From: Streptomyces cellostaticus
Lineage (GTDB): Bacteria > Actinomycetota > Actinomycetes > Streptomycetales > Streptomycetaceae
Assembly (NCBI RefSeq): GCF_001513965.1
Contig: NZ_KQ948019.1
Span: forward strand, 1 to 64,000
Reading direction: 5' to 3'
DNA length: 64,000 nucleotides
The notes under the pieces are model-generated. The model saw only the letters and a list, made by a program, of their open reading frames with translations, was not told where the DNA came from and searched no databases. Each line of letters begins with the position of its first letter. Positions within the stretch are counted from its first letter, which is position 1. The translations under genes were made by a program, and so were the position numbers. Of the stretch, positions 8,782 through 16,884 are shown one piece after another.

Positions 8782-9234
8782 ATGAATGTGCATCTCACCC
8801 GAAGCCGGGCCGTCCTCGGGGCCGTCGGGCTGCTCGTGGCCCTCGCCGCTCCGACCGCCTACGCAGCGCTCGACGGCGCCGATCCCGTCGTACCGGAACG
8901 CGGCAAGCCGTACGTCGAGACCCAGCTCTTCTTCGGCACCGCACGCCCCGACGGCGGCCCCGCCGTCACCGACAAGCAGTTCATGGCCTTCGTCGACCAC
9001 GAGGTCACGCCCGGCTTCCCGCACGGACTCACCGTGCAGAACGGGCGCGGACAGTGGCGGGACGCGAACGGCACGATCGAGAAGGAGCGGTCGTACGAAC
9101 TGATCCTGCTGTACCCGGTGGCGGAGGCGGTCAAGAGCGACCGGAAGATCGAGGAGATCCGCACGGCGTACGAGAAGGCCTTCGCCCAGGAGGCCGTGGG
9201 GAGGGTGGACGACCGGGCCCGGGTCGACTTCTGA
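8782..9234 (+). CDS. DUF3574 secreted protein
   Basis: 150 aa. The N-terminus is a signal peptide (about 8-31, ending APTAYA). The mature part contains YVETQLFFGTARPDG, VTPGFPHGLTV and SYELILLYP, the core pattern of DUF3574 proteins, a small family of unknown function often exported. The ribosome site is poor. The gene is 52 bp after the ABC ATPase and 84 bp before the dehydrogenase operon, so it is probably its own unit. No function can be proposed. Confidence 0.8.
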   Translation: MNVHLTRSRAVLGAVGLLVALAAPTAYAALDGADPVVPERGKPYVETQLFFGTARPDGGPAVTDKQFMAFVDHEVTPGFPHGLTVQNGRGQWRDANGTIEKERSYELILLYPVAEAVKSDRKIEEIRTAYEKAFAQEAVGRVDDRARVDF

Positions 9235-9258
9235 TGTCATGGGGCGTCTGGTGCACGA

Positions 9259-9277
9259 AAACTAACGCCGCTAGTTT
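9259..9277. promoter_or_regulatory. Probable TetR operator before the aldehyde/alcohol dehydrogenase operon
   Basis: AAACTA (9259-9264) and TAGTTT (9272-9277) form perfect 6-bp arms; two further inner pairs also match. The 19-mer agrees at 14 of 19 positions with 13368-13386, which lies between the divergent tetR (12699-13340) and acyl-CoA dehydrogenase genes. The distance to the ATG (41 bp) suits repression. Confidence 0.65.
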
Positions 9278-9318
9278 GTGAACCGGACGACCACACGCCC
9301 CGCCCGGGAGGAAGCACC

Positions 9319-10707
9319 ATGAAGGCACACGACGGCCTGTACATCGACGGCGCCTGGCGCCCCGCCGAGAGCCGGGACGTGATCGAGGTCGTGAACCCGG
9401 CCGACGAGCAGGTCATCGGCCGGGTCCCGGCCGGGAACGCCCTGGACGTCGACACCGCCGTACGCGCCGCGCGCGCCGCCCTCCCGGGCTGGGCCGCCAC
9501 GCCCCCGGCCGAGCGGGCCGCCCGCCTCGCCGCCCTGCGGGACGTCCTGGTGGCCCGCAAGGACGAGATCGCCGAGACGGTCACCGCCGAACTGGGCGCG
9601 CCGCTCCAGTTCTCGCAGGCCGTGCACGCGGGCGTGCCGATCGCGGTCGCGGGCTCCTACGCCGAGCTGGCCGCCACCCACTCCTTCGAGGAGAAGGTCG
9701 GCAACTCGACGGTCCTGCACGAGCCGATCGGCGTCGTCGCCGCGATCACCCCCTGGAACTACCCGCTCCACCAGATCGTCGCCAAGGCGGCCCCGGCGCT
9801 CGCCGCGGGCTGCACGATCGTCCTCAAGCCCGCCGAGGACACCCCGCTCACCGCCCAGCTCTTCGCCGAGGCGGTCCACGAGGCGGGCGTCCCGGCCGGC
9901 GTGTTCAACCTCGTCACCGGCCTCGGCCCGGTCGCCGGGCAGGCCCTCGCCGAGCACCCGTGCGTCGACCTGGTCTCCTTCACCGGTTCCACGACGGTGG
10001 GCCGGCAGATCGGCGCGGTGGCCGGCGCGGCCGTCAAGAAGGTCGCCCTCGAACTCGGCGGCAAGTCCGCCAACGTCATCCTGCCGAGCGCCGACCTCGC
10101 CAAGGCGGTGGCCGTCGGCGTCGCCAACGTGATGTCCAACTCCGGTCAGACATGCAGCGCCTGGACCCGCATGCTGGTCCACCGCGACCGGTACGACGAG
10201 GCCGTCGAACTGGCCCGGGCCGCGGCCGCCAAGTACGGCGACCGCATCGGCCCGGTCGTCAGCGCCAAGCAGCAGGCACGGGTGCGCAGCTACATCGAGA
10301 AGGGCCTCGCCGAGGGCGCCCGCCTGGTCACCGGCGGCCCCGAATCTCCCCGGGAGCAGGGCTACTTCGTCAGCCCGACCGTCTTCGCGGACGTCACCCC
10401 GCAGATGACCATCGCCCAGGAGGAGATCTTCGGCCCGGTCCTTTCGATCCTGCGCTATGAGGACGAGGAGGACGCCCTGCGCATCGCCAACGGCACGGTG
10501 TACGGTCTCGCCGGCGCCGTCTGGGCCGCCGACGAGGCCGAGGCCGTCGCCTTCGCCCGCCGTATGGACACCGGCCAGGTCGACATCAACGGCGGCCGGT
10601 TCAACCCCCTCGCCCCCTTCGGCGGCTACAAGCAGTCCGGGGTCGGCCGGGAACTCGGCGGGCACGGACTCGCCGAGTACCTCCAGACCAAGTCCCTCCA
10701 GTTCTAA
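9319..10707 (+). CDS. NAD(P)-dependent aldehyde dehydrogenase
   Basis: 462 aa, normal length for the ALDH superfamily. The catalytic Cys lies in NSGQTCSAW (about residue 279) and the general-base Glu in [11 protein letters not shown] (about 246). The cofactor-binding GFTGSTxxG-like motif ([12 protein letters not shown]) and [17 protein letters not shown] near the C-terminus are family hallmarks. It would oxidise an aldehyde to the acid. RBS GGGAGGAAG precedes ATG. The alcohol dehydrogenase follows after 15 bp, so alcohol to aldehyde to acid can run in one operon. The upstream palindrome ties it to the TetR at 12699-13340. Confidence 0.93.
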   Translation: MKAHDGLYIDGAWRPAESRDVIEVVNPADEQVIGRVPAGNALDVDTAVRAARAALPGWAATPPAERAARLAALRDVLVARKDEIAETVTAELGAPLQFSQAVHAGVPIAVAGSYAELAATHSFEEKVGNSTVLHEPIGVVAAITPWNYPLHQIVAKAAPALAAGCTIVLKPAEDTPLTAQLFAEAVHEAGVPAGVFNLVTGLGPVAGQALAEHPCVDLVSFTGSTTVGRQIGAVAGAAVKKVALELGGKSANVILPSADLAKAVAVGVANVMSNSGQTCSAWTRMLVHRDRYDEAVELARAAAAKYGDRIGPVVSAKQQARVRSYIEKGLAEGARLVTGGPESPREQGYFVSPTVFADVTPQMTIAQEEIFGPVLSILRYEDEEDALRIANGTVYGLAGAVWAADEAEAVAFARRMDTGQVDINGGRFNPLAPFGGYKQSGVGRELGGHGLAEYLQTKSLQF

Positions 10708-10722
10708 GGAAGTCCGCGAGTC

Positions 10723-11805
10723 ATGGCCGTACGAGCCGCCGTTCTGCCCGCCATCGGCGCCCCCCTGGAGATCACCGACATCGAGCTGCCGGACCCCGGC
10801 CCCGGACAGGTCCGCGTCCGCCTCGCCGCCGCCGGTGTCTGCCACTCCGACCTGTCCCTGTCCAACGGCACCATGCGGGTGCCGGTCCCGGCGGTCCTCG
10901 GCCACGAGGGCGCGGGCACGGTCGTGGCCGTGGGCGAGGGAGTCACCCATGTCGCGCCCGGCGCGCCCGTGGTCCTCAACTGGGCCCCTTCCTGCGGCAC
11001 CTGCCACGCCTGCACGCTCGGCGAGGTCTGGTTGTGCGCCAACGCGATGAACGGCGCCGCCGACGTCTACGCCCGCACCGCCGACGGCACCGACCTCCAC
11101 CCCGGCCTGAACGTCGCCGCGTTCGCCGAGGAGACAGTGGTCTCCGCGTCCTGCGTGCTGCCCCTGCCGGAGGGGGTGCCTTTGGTGGATGCCGCCCTCC
11201 TCGGCTGCGCCGTCCTCACCGGCTACGGCGCCGTCCACCACTGCGCCCAGGTCCGGCCCGGCGAGACGGTCGCGGTGTTCGGCGTCGGCGGAGTGGGCCT
11301 GGCCACCCTGCAGTCGGCCCGCATCGCGGGCGCGTCCCGCATCATCGCGGTCGACGTCTCCCCCGAGAAGGAGGAACTGGCCCGCGCGGCAGGCGCCACC
11401 GACTACGTCCTCGCCTCCGACACCACCCCCCGCGAGATCCGCGCCCTCACCGACAAGCAGGGCGTCGACGTCTCCGTGGAGTGCGTGGGCCGCGCGGTCA
11501 GCATCCGCGCCGCCTGGGAGTCCACCCGCCGGGGCGGCCGTACGACCGTCGTCGGTATCGGCGGCAAGGACCAGGAGGTCACCTTCAACGCCCTGGAGAT
11601 CTTCCACTGGGGCCGCACCCTGTCCGGCTGCGTCTACGGCAACACCGACCCGGCCCGCGACCTGCCGGTGCTCGCCGAACACGTACGTGAGGGCCGCCTG
11701 GACCTCTCGACGCTGGTCACCGAACGGATCGCTCTGGAGGGCATCCCGGCGGCCTTCGACAACATGCTCGAGGGCAAGGGCGGCCGGGCGCTGGTGGTGT
11801 TCTGA
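10723..11805 (+). CDS. Zn-dependent medium-chain alcohol dehydrogenase
   Basis: 360 aa. The catalytic zinc site is seen in GVCHSD (about 37-42) and GHEGAGTVV (about 62-70). The structural-zinc Cys cluster is CGTCHACTLGEVWLC (about 92-106), and the Rossmann motif is GVGGVGLA (about 187-194). It oxidises an alcohol to an aldehyde, the substrate of the dehydrogenase 15 bp upstream. ATG at 10723 follows AAGGAAG. The substrate is not evident; the shared operator with a fatty-acyl-CoA dehydrogenase hints at long-chain or branched alcohol use. Confidence 0.93.
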   Translation: MAVRAAVLPAIGAPLEITDIELPDPGPGQVRVRLAAAGVCHSDLSLSNGTMRVPVPAVLGHEGAGTVVAVGEGVTHVAPGAPVVLNWAPSCGTCHACTLGEVWLCANAMNGAADVYARTADGTDLHPGLNVAAFAEETVVSASCVLPLPEGVPLVDAALLGCAVLTGYGAVHHCAQVRPGETVAVFGVGGVGLATLQSARIAGASRIIAVDVSPEKEELARAAGATDYVLASDTTPREIRALTDKQGVDVSVECVGRAVSIRAAWESTRRGGRTTVVGIGGKDQEVTFNALEIFHWGRTLSGCVYGNTDPARDLPVLAEHVREGRLDLSTLVTERIALEGIPAAFDNMLEGKGGRALVVF

Positions 11806-11826
11806 GCGGCTGATGCGGGGGCTGAG

Positions 11827-11910
11827 CGCGCCCCGAAGGGGCGCGGGGCTGTATCGGTATGCGGCTCCGCCGCGTGGGCGCGACCAGCCACGATGTACGC
11901 GCACCCGGCA
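11827..11910. repeat. Streptomyces intergenic palindromic repeat, copy 1
   Basis: A hairpin GCGCCCC-gaa-GGGGCGC (11827-11843) is followed by GGGGCTG, a small GCGGC/GCCGC hairpin and GCGCGACCAGCCACG. Related sequence is found at 16774-16829 (opposite orientation) and 25985-26034. Blocks of this kind are scattered between genes in many Streptomyces genomes. Here it also lies downstream of the alcohol dehydrogenase and may terminate it. Confidence 0.7.
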
Positions 11911-11941
11911 CGTCACACAGCCCCCACCCCCGTAGCCGAAC

Positions 11942-12652
11942 TCAGCGCAATGCCTCAGAGCCGATGCCGAGCAACTCAGAAAACGCCCGCTCCCCCGACG
12001 GAGTCACCCTCACCGCACGCGAAGACCCGATCCGCACGCACCAGCCCGAGTCCAGGGCATGCCGGCACAGCGCAGCGCCCGCCGCACCCGCCAGGTGGGG
12101 CCGGCGCTCGGTCCAGTCGAGGCAGGCGCGGGCCAGCGGGCGGCGTGCCCCGCGGTCGAGGGCGATGCCGGCCCCGCCGAACCACTCCAGCCCCGCATCC
12201 GTCAGCGCAAACCCCGTGTCCTGCCGCAGAAACCCCCGGAGGGACAGCGCGTCCGTGACCGCGATGCCGAGTCGCCCGGCGAGATGGTCGTAGCAGGTGC
12301 GGCCGCGTGCCATCGCGGAGCCCGCGCTCGACTCCCGCAGCGTGCGCGGGCGTACGGTCTCGGCGGGGTCCACCTGTGCGGCGAGGTCCTCGAGGAGCTG
12401 TGCCACGCGCGCGTCGGCCAGCCGCACATACCGGTGCCGCCCCTGCCGCTCCTGCGCGAGTAGCCCGCCTCCGACCAGCTTGCCCAGATGCTCGCTCAGC
12501 GTGGACGGGGCGACCCCGGCATGCCGGGCCAGTTCACCCGCCGTCCAGGCCCGCCCGTCCAGCAGGGCCAGCAGGCACACGGCCCGGGTCTCGTCGGCGA
12601 TCAGCGAGGCCAGCGAGGCGAGGCCGGCGGCCCGGGAGTCCTTGGTGTTCAT
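11942..12652 (-). CDS. ArsR-type winged-helix transcriptional regulator
   Basis: 236 aa from the second ATG (MNTKDS), eight codons inside the longest frame. Residues about 12-85 form an ArsR-like winged helix (ETRAVCLLALLDGRAWTAGELARHAGVAPSTLSEHLGKL, read in two parts). The C-terminal half (about 110-236) is longer than in metal-sensing ArsR proteins and has no CVC metal site. It contains several Cys (CYDHLAG, ACLDW, LCRHA, WCVRIG) that could sense a ligand or redox state. A perfect 9-bp inverted repeat sits just upstream. No structural gene is clearly linked, so the target is probably itself or a distant gene. Confidence 0.85.
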   Translation of the reverse strand: MNTKDSRAAGLASLASLIADETRAVCLLALLDGRAWTAGELARHAGVAPSTLSEHLGKLVGGGLLAQERQGRHRYVRLADARVAQLLEDLAAQVDPAETVRPRTLRESSAGSAMARGRTCYDHLAGRLGIAVTDALSLRGFLRQDTGFALTDAGLEWFGGAGIALDRGARRPLARACLDWTERRPHLAGAAGAALCRHALDSGWCVRIGSSRAVRVTPSGERAFSELLGIGSEALR

Positions 12653-12673
12653 GCACCCAGCATGCGGCACCGG

Positions 12674-12695
12674 CACTTCGGCGCCTGCCGAAGTG
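12674..12695. promoter_or_regulatory. Perfect inverted repeat, probable ArsR operator
   Basis: CACTTCGGC (12674-12682) and GCCGAAGTG (12687-12695) flank a 4-nt centre, 22 bp upstream of the arsR-type start and directly behind the tetR stop at 12699. A repressor site is favoured because it overlaps the only place the promoter can be; it could also terminate the tetR transcript. Confidence 0.6.
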
Positions 12696-12698
12696 TCC

Positions 12699-13340
12699 TC
12701 ACACGCCCTGCCGCGCCTGCTCGTACTGCTGCGCCAGCCCGTCCAGGAGCGCGGCGAGCCCCGTCTCGAAGGCCCGCTCGTCGATCTTCTCCTGCTGCTC
12801 GGCGAGGAGGTGGGCCTGGCCGAGGTGGGGATAGTCGGCGGGGTCGTACGCGCTCGCGTCGTCCACGAAGCCCCCGGCGAAGGAGCCGAGTGCGGAGCCC
12901 ATGATGAAGTACCGCATCAGCGCGCCGATGGAGGTCGCCTGGGACGGCGGCCAGCCCGCGTCGACCATCGCGCCGTAGGCCGCGTCGGCGACGCGGAGCG
13001 CGGCGGGGCGGCGCCCCGGGCCCCGGGCGAGGACCGGGACGATGTTGGGGTGGTCGCGCAGGGCCGCGCGGTAGGAGACGGCCCAGTCGTGCAGCGCGGT
13101 CCGCCAGTCCCGGCCGTCCTCGAACATCGACAGGTCGACCAGCGCGCTCACCGAGTCCGCGACCGCTTCCAGGATCTCGTCCTTGGTGCGGAAGTGGTTG
13201 TACAGCGAGGGCCCGCTCACCCCCAGCTCGGCGGCGAGCCGCCGGGTGGAGACGGCCGCCAGGCCCTCCGCGTCCACGAGTTCCCGGGCCGTCTCGACGA
13301 TCCGGTCGGTGCTGAGGAGGGGCTTGCGCGGTCGGGCCAT
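12699..13340 (-). CDS. TetR/AcrR family regulator, likely controls the flanking dehydrogenases
   Basis: 213 aa from ATG at 13340 (MARPRKPLL). The N-terminal HTH (LAAVSTRRLAAELGVSGPSLY then NHFRTKDEILEAV) is canonical. The ligand domain is long and has an aromatic-rich end. It is divergent from the acyl-CoA dehydrogenase gene, with an AAACTA/TAATTT palindrome in the 88-bp gap. A close copy lies before the aldehyde/alcohol dehydrogenase operon at 9319. Divergent TetR genes usually repress themselves and their neighbour, so an acyl-CoA or related lipid ligand is likely. Confidence 0.9.
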   Translation of the reverse strand: MARPRKPLLSTDRIVETARELVDAEGLAAVSTRRLAAELGVSGPSLYNHFRTKDEILEAVADSVSALVDLSMFEDGRDWRTALHDWAVSYRAALRDHPNIVPVLARGPGRRPAALRVADAAYGAMVDAGWPPSQATSIGALMRYFIMGSALGSFAGGFVDDASAYDPADYPHLGQAHLLAEQQEKIDERAFETGLAALLDGLAQQYEQARQGV

Positions 13341-13367
13341 GGCGCACATAGTAGGGCTGTTCCCTGG

Positions 13368-13386
13368 AAACTAGCAGTGCTAATTT
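13368..13386. promoter_or_regulatory. Probable TetR operator between divergent tetR and acyl-CoA dehydrogenase
   Basis: AAACTAGCAGTGCTAATTT contains the perfect palindrome TAGCA-G-TGCTA and matches 9259-9277 at 14 of 19 positions. It is 28 bp from the tetR start and 43 bp from the dehydrogenase start, so one bound dimer would block both promoters. Confidence 0.7.
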
Positions 13387-13428
13387 AAATGTATAGTTTT
13401 CAAGATTCCGTCTGTGTGGGGTGATCAC

Positions 13429-14583
13429 ATGGTGAACCTGGAGCTGAGCGAGGAGCAGGCCGCCGTACGGCAGCTCGCCCGGGACTTCGTGGAGCGCGAG
13501 ATCGCCCCCCACGTGGTCGCCTGGGACCGGGCCGAGGAGGTCGACCGGGGGATCGTGAAGAAGCTCGGCGAGGTGGGTTTCCTCGGACTGACCGTCGACG
13601 AGGAGTACGGCGGCTCGGGCGGTGACCATCTCGCGTACTGCCTGGTCACCGAGGAGCTGGGCCGCGGTGACTCCTCGGTCCGCGGGATCGTCTCCGTCTC
13701 CCTGGGCCTGGTCGCCAAGTCGATCGCCGCATGGGGGAGCGAGGAGCAGAAGCGGCGCTGGCTGCCGGGGCTCACCGCCGGCGAGTACGTCGGCTGCTTC
13801 GGCCTCACCGAGCCCGGCACCGGCTCCGACGCGGGCAACCTCACCACCCGCGCGGTGCGCGACGGCGACGACTACGTCCTGAGCGGCACCAAGATGTTCA
13901 TCACGAACGGCACCTGGGCCGACGTCGTCCTCCTCTTCGCCCGCTCCACCGACGCCCCCGGCCACCAGGGCGTCTCGGCCTTCCTCGTCCCCACCGACAC
14001 GCCAGGTCTGACCCGCCGCACCATCCACGGCAAGCTCGGCCTGCGCGGCCAGGCCACCGCCGAACTGGTCCTTCAGGACGTCCGGGTGCCCGCCGCGGCG
14101 ATGGTCGCAGAGGAGGGCAAGGGCTTCTCCGTCGCCATGTCGGCCCTGGCCAAGGGGCGGATGTCGGTGGCCGCGGGCTGCGTCGGCATAGCCCAGGCCG
14201 CGCTGGAGGCGGCTGTGCGGTACGCGGGCGAACGCGAGCAGTTCGGCAAGTCCATCGCCCGCCATCAGCTGGTGCAGGAGCTGATCAGCGACATCGCCGT
14301 CGACGTGGACGCGGCCCGGCTGCTCACCTGGCGGGTGGCCGACCTGATCGACCGCGGCCGGCCGTTCGCCGTCGAGTCCTCCAAGGCCAAGCTGTTCGCC
14401 TCCGAGGCCGCCGTGCGCGCTGCCAACAACGCCCTGCAGGTCTTCGGCGGTTACGGCTACATCGACGAGTATCCGGTCGGCAAACTCCTGCGCGACGCCC
14501 GCGTGATGACCCTCTACGAAGGCACCAGCCAGATCCAGAAACTGCTCATCGGGCGGGCGCTGACCGGGGTTTCCGCCTTCTGA
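13429..14583 (+). CDS. Acyl-CoA dehydrogenase
   Basis: 384 aa from ATG at 13429 (MVNLELSEEQ), the usual family length. FAD/substrate motifs are clear: CFGLTEPGTGSDAGNLTT (about 123-140), FITNGTWADV, and the C-terminal FGGYGYIDEYPVGKLLRDAR. The catalytic Glu region is LYEGTSQIQKLLIGR. It oxidises an acyl-CoA to the 2-enoyl-CoA, passing electrons to ETF, as in straight- or branched-short-chain beta-oxidation. It is divergent from the tetR and shares its operator. Chain specificity is not readable. Confidence 0.93.
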   Translation: MVNLELSEEQAAVRQLARDFVEREIAPHVVAWDRAEEVDRGIVKKLGEVGFLGLTVDEEYGGSGGDHLAYCLVTEELGRGDSSVRGIVSVSLGLVAKSIAAWGSEEQKRRWLPGLTAGEYVGCFGLTEPGTGSDAGNLTTRAVRDGDDYVLSGTKMFITNGTWADVVLLFARSTDAPGHQGVSAFLVPTDTPGLTRRTIHGKLGLRGQATAELVLQDVRVPAAAMVAEEGKGFSVAMSALAKGRMSVAAGCVGIAQAALEAAVRYAGEREQFGKSIARHQLVQELISDIAVDVDAARLLTWRVADLIDRGRPFAVESSKAKLFASEAAVRAANNALQVFGGYGYIDEYPVGKLLRDARVMTLYEGTSQIQKLLIGRALTGVSAF

Positions 14584-14602
14584 GTATCCGCCTGAGTATC
14601 TC

Positions 14603-14630
14603 GGCGGATGTGGCGCGGGCCACGTCCGCC
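14603..14630 (+). terminator. Probable terminator after the acyl-CoA dehydrogenase
   Basis: A 12-bp stem (GGCGGATGTGGC with GCCACGTCCGCC, one G-U pair) around a 4-nt loop, starting 20 bp after the stop codon and ending 13 bp before the next gene. Confidence 0.6.
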
Positions 14631-14643
14631 GATGCTTGCTCCC

Positions 14644-14931
14644 ATGAGTGACACACCGGTCAAGCAGCAGAGTACGGCCGCCTTCTACGGCCAGGCCGTC
14701 GCCTCCTTCGCGGTCGCCATGGCGGCCACCGCCATCGGTATCTTCCGGCTGAACGCCGACGCCTGGGTGCGGGGATTCCTGGCGATCGCCGTCCTGTACC
14801 TGGTCACCTCCGCCTTCACCCTCGCCAAGGTGATCCGGGACCGTCAGGAGGCCGGGCAGATCGTCAGCCGGGTCGACCAGGCGCGCCTGGACAAGCTGCT
14901 CGCCGATCACGATCCCTTCGAAAAGCTCTGA
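14644..14931 (+). CDS. YiaA/YiaB-like two-helix membrane protein
   Basis: 95 aa from ATG at 14644 (MSDTPVKQQ). Two hydrophobic segments (about 18-35 and 44-62) separated by a short polar turn, followed by a charged tail (KVIRDRQEAGQIVSRVDQARLDKLLADHDP). This matches the small inner-membrane YiaA/YiaB domain family. Its role is unknown. It is separated from the dehydrogenase by a hairpin, so is probably transcribed alone. Confidence 0.75.
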   Translation: MSDTPVKQQSTAAFYGQAVASFAVAMAATAIGIFRLNADAWVRGFLAIAVLYLVTSAFTLAKVIRDRQEAGQIVSRVDQARLDKLLADHDPFEKL

Positions 14932-14985
14932 GACGCTCTGAGTAAGGTCTGAGAGCGCCTGCGAGGTCCGGGCGAGCCGCCCACG

Positions 14986-15001
14986 CTAAGCGAGCGCTCA
15001 C
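14986..15001. promoter_or_regulatory. Probable operator of the TetR at 15050
   Basis: CTAAGCGAGCGCTCAC, part of the imperfect palindrome AAGC-GAGCGCTC-ACTT (14988-15003), lies 48 bp before the tetR ATG. It agrees at 11 of 16 positions with the perfect palindrome at 16186-16201 before the MaoC gene. Confidence 0.55.
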
Positions 15002-15049
15002 TTTCGGCGGTATGGTGTAGCTCCTGTCACCGAAGGGGGCGAGCGAGCG

Positions 15050-15673
15050 ATGAGTACGGCTCAGGAGACGGCCGGCGGCGAGGTCGAGCCGTGGGAAGAG
15101 GTCACCCCTGACGCGGCCCGGCGGCTCCTCATCGCCGCCGTGGAGGCCTTCGCCGAGCGCGGCTACCACGCGACGACGACACGCGACATCGCGGGCCGCG
15201 CCGGCATGAGCCCGGCCGCGCTCTACATCCACTACAAGACCAAGGAAGAGCTGCTCCACCGGATCAGCCGGATCGGCCACGACAGGGCCCTGGACATCCT
15301 GCGGACGGCGGCCCGGCGCGAGGGCAGTGCCGCGGAGCGGCTGGCCGACGCCGTCAGCTCCTTCGTCCGCTGGCACGCCGGCCGGCGCACCACCGCACGG
15401 GTCGTGCAGTACGAACTCGACGCGCTCGGCCCCGAGGCCCGCGCCGAGATCGTCGCGCTGCGCCGCCAGGTCGACGCCGAGGTGCGCGGGATCATCGAGG
15501 ACGGCGTGGCCTCGGGCGAGTTCGACGTGCCGGACGTGCACGGCACCACGCTCGCCGTGCTGTCGTTGTGCATCGACGTGGCCCGCTGGTTCACCGTGAA
15601 CGGGCCGCGCACCCCCGAGGAGGTCGGCGCGCTCTACGCCGACCTCGTGCTGCGGATGGTGGGCGCCGAGTAG
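15050..15673 (+). CDS. TetR/AcrR family regulator
   Basis: 207 aa. The HTH spans about 20-65 (GYHATTTRDIAGRAGMSPAA then LYIHYKTKEELLHRI). The C-terminal region resembles the TetR_C domains found with acyl-CoA metabolism genes. It faces the MaoC dehydratase gene convergently (26 bp between stops). RBS GGGGGCGAGCGAGCG precedes ATG. Matching palindromes in its own promoter and the MaoC promoter suggest it represses both. Confidence 0.9.
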   Translation: MSTAQETAGGEVEPWEEVTPDAARRLLIAAVEAFAERGYHATTTRDIAGRAGMSPAALYIHYKTKEELLHRISRIGHDRALDILRTAARREGSAAERLADAVSSFVRWHAGRRTTARVVQYELDALGPEARAEIVALRRQVDAEVRGIIEDGVASGEFDVPDVHGTTLAVLSLCIDVARWFTVNGPRTPEEVGALYADLVLRMVGAE

Positions 15674-15699
15674 GGCGCCCCGGGCTCAGGGGTGGTCGC

Positions 15700-16161
15700 T
15701 CAGAGGTAGTAGCGGGACACCGACTCCGCGACGCAGACCGGCTTGTCGCCGCCCTCGCGCTCCACGGTGAAGGCGATGGCCACCTGTACGCCGCCCTTGA
15801 CGTCCTCGACGCCGGTGATCGTCGCGGTGGCGCGCAGCCGGGAGCCGACCGGGACGGGGGCGGGGAAGCGGACCTTGTTCGTCCCGTAGTTGACGCCCAT
15901 CGTCACGCCCTCGACCTTGATGAGCTGCGGTCCGAAGAGCGGGAGCAGCGAGAGGGTCAGATAGCCGTGGGCGATGGTGGTCTTGAACGGTCCCGCGGCG
16001 GCCTTCTCCGGATCCACGTGGATCCACTGGTGATCACCGGTGGCCTCCGCGAACAGATCGATCCGCTTCTGGTCGATCTCCAGCCAGTCCGTGTGGCCCA
16101 GCTGCTCGCCCACGGCGGCCTTCAGCTCGTCGGGGGAGGTGAAGGTCCTCGGTTCTGCCAT
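15700..16161 (-). CDS. MaoC-family (R)-hotdog dehydratase
   Basis: 153 aa, a single hotdog domain. The hydratase-2 type motif is visible as FAEATGDHQWIHVDPEKAA (about 47-65), with the Asp/His pair of (R)-specific enoyl-CoA hydratases, then TIAHGYLTLSLLP (about 80-92). It would hydrate/dehydrate enoyl-CoA substrates in fatty acid or polyketide metabolism. A perfect CTAAGCA-AC-TGCTTAG palindrome precedes it on the side of the divergent soxR. Related Streptomyces proteins are annotated MaoC-like dehydratases. Confidence 0.9.
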   Translation of the reverse strand: MAEPRTFTSPDELKAAVGEQLGHTDWLEIDQKRIDLFAEATGDHQWIHVDPEKAAAGPFKTTIAHGYLTLSLLPLFGPQLIKVEGVTMGVNYGTNKVRFPAPVPVGSRLRATATITGVEDVKGGVQVAIAFTVEREGGDKPVCVAESVSRYYL

Positions 16162-16185
16162 GTTCCCGGCCTCTCGCTCGCATGT

Positions 16186-16201
16186 CTAAGCAACTGCTTA
16201 G
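16186..16201. promoter_or_regulatory. Perfect palindrome in the maoC-soxR intergenic region
   Basis: CTAAGCA and TGCTTAG arms flank AC, 25 bp upstream of the MaoC start and 66 bp upstream of soxR. Similarity to 14986-15001 points to the neighbouring TetR. The arms do not fit the SoxR box (CCTCAAG-N4-CTTGAGG): spacing between AAG and CTT is 6, not 4. Confidence 0.65.
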
Positions 16202-16266
16202 CATGGTCGGGCCGGGGGCGCCTGTCAACGGCCCGTCACCCGTACCGGGTGAGTAGTCTCTGAGGA

Positions 16267-16725
16267 GTGCCCCAGATTCCCGAGAAGATCCACGAGCTGA
16301 CCGTCGGCCAGTTGTCCACGCGCAGCGGTGCCGCCGTCTCCGCCCTGCACTTCTACGAGTCCAAGGGCCTGATCACCAGCCGCCGTACCTCCGGCAACCA
16401 GCGCCGCTACACCCGTGACACGCTGCGCCGGGTCGCCTTCGTCCGCGCGGCCCAGCGGGTCGGCATCCCCCTGGCCACGATTCGCGAGGCTCTCGCGCAG
16501 CTCCCCGAGGAACGCACGCCGACCCGCGAGGACTGGGCCCGCCTGTCGGAGGCGTGGCGCTCCGAACTGGACGAACGCATCAAGCAGCTGAACCGTCTGA
16601 GGGACCACCTCACCGACTGCATCGGCTGCGGGTGCCTGTCCTTGGACACGTGTGTTCTTTCCAACCCGGACGACGTGTTCGGCGAGCGGAGGGCGGGGTC
16701 GCGCCTTATGGCGGAGGGGCGCTGA
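16267..16725 (+). CDS. soxR: Redox-sensitive MerR-family activator SoxR
   Basis: 152 aa. The MerR winged helix is at the N-terminus ([20 protein letters not shown], then [13 protein letters not shown]). The dimerisation helix (about 85-115) is followed by [12 protein letters not shown] with Cys118, 121, 123 and 129, the [2Fe-2S] ligands of SoxR. Actinomycete SoxR responds to redox-active metabolites such as actinorhodin or phenazines and switches on oxidoreductases and pumps. The start is GTG with TGAGGA directly abutting, and TAGTCT (16254-16259) 7 bp before it looks like a -10 box, so the transcript may be leaderless. No SoxR box was found in this window. Confidence 0.95.
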   Translation: MPQIPEKIHELTVGQLSTRSGAAVSALHFYESKGLITSRRTSGNQRRYTRDTLRRVAFVRAAQRVGIPLATIREALAQLPEERTPTREDWARLSEAWRSELDERIKQLNRLRDHLTDCIGCGCLSLDTCVLSNPDDVFGERRAGSRLMAEGR

Positions 16726-16773
16726 CCGCGGGCTGGACCGTTGCGGCTACGACCGTTGCGGTTCCGGCCCGTC

Positions 16774-16829
16774 GCCGACTGCGGCTGCGCCGTGGCTGGT
16801 CGCGCAGTTCCCCGCGCCCCTTTTGGGGC
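16774..16829. repeat. Streptomyces intergenic palindromic repeat, copy 2 (inverted)
   Basis: Contains GGCTGGTCGCGCAG, CCCCGCGCCCC and the hairpin GCGCCCC-tttt-GGGGCGC (16812-16829), the reverse of the block at 11827-11910. It lies between the convergent soxR and RNA ligase genes and is probably used as a bidirectional terminator; a second hairpin CCGGCACC-ctgcc-GGTGCCGG follows at about 16831-16851. Confidence 0.65.
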
Positions 16830-16884
16830 GCACCGGCACCCTGCCGGTGCCGGTGAGCGACCCCACCCCCGCCCAGCCGGAGGC

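Noticed and set aside
9271..11916. 881-aa minus-strand frame across the aldehyde and alcohol dehydrogenase genes
   Set aside because: Antisense to two complete, recognised enzymes; composition is typical of a mirror frame.
16186..16201. SoxR box before soxR
   Set aside because: Arm spacing and sequence do not match the CCTCAAG-N4-CTTGAGG consensus; the site fits the neighbouring TetR better.
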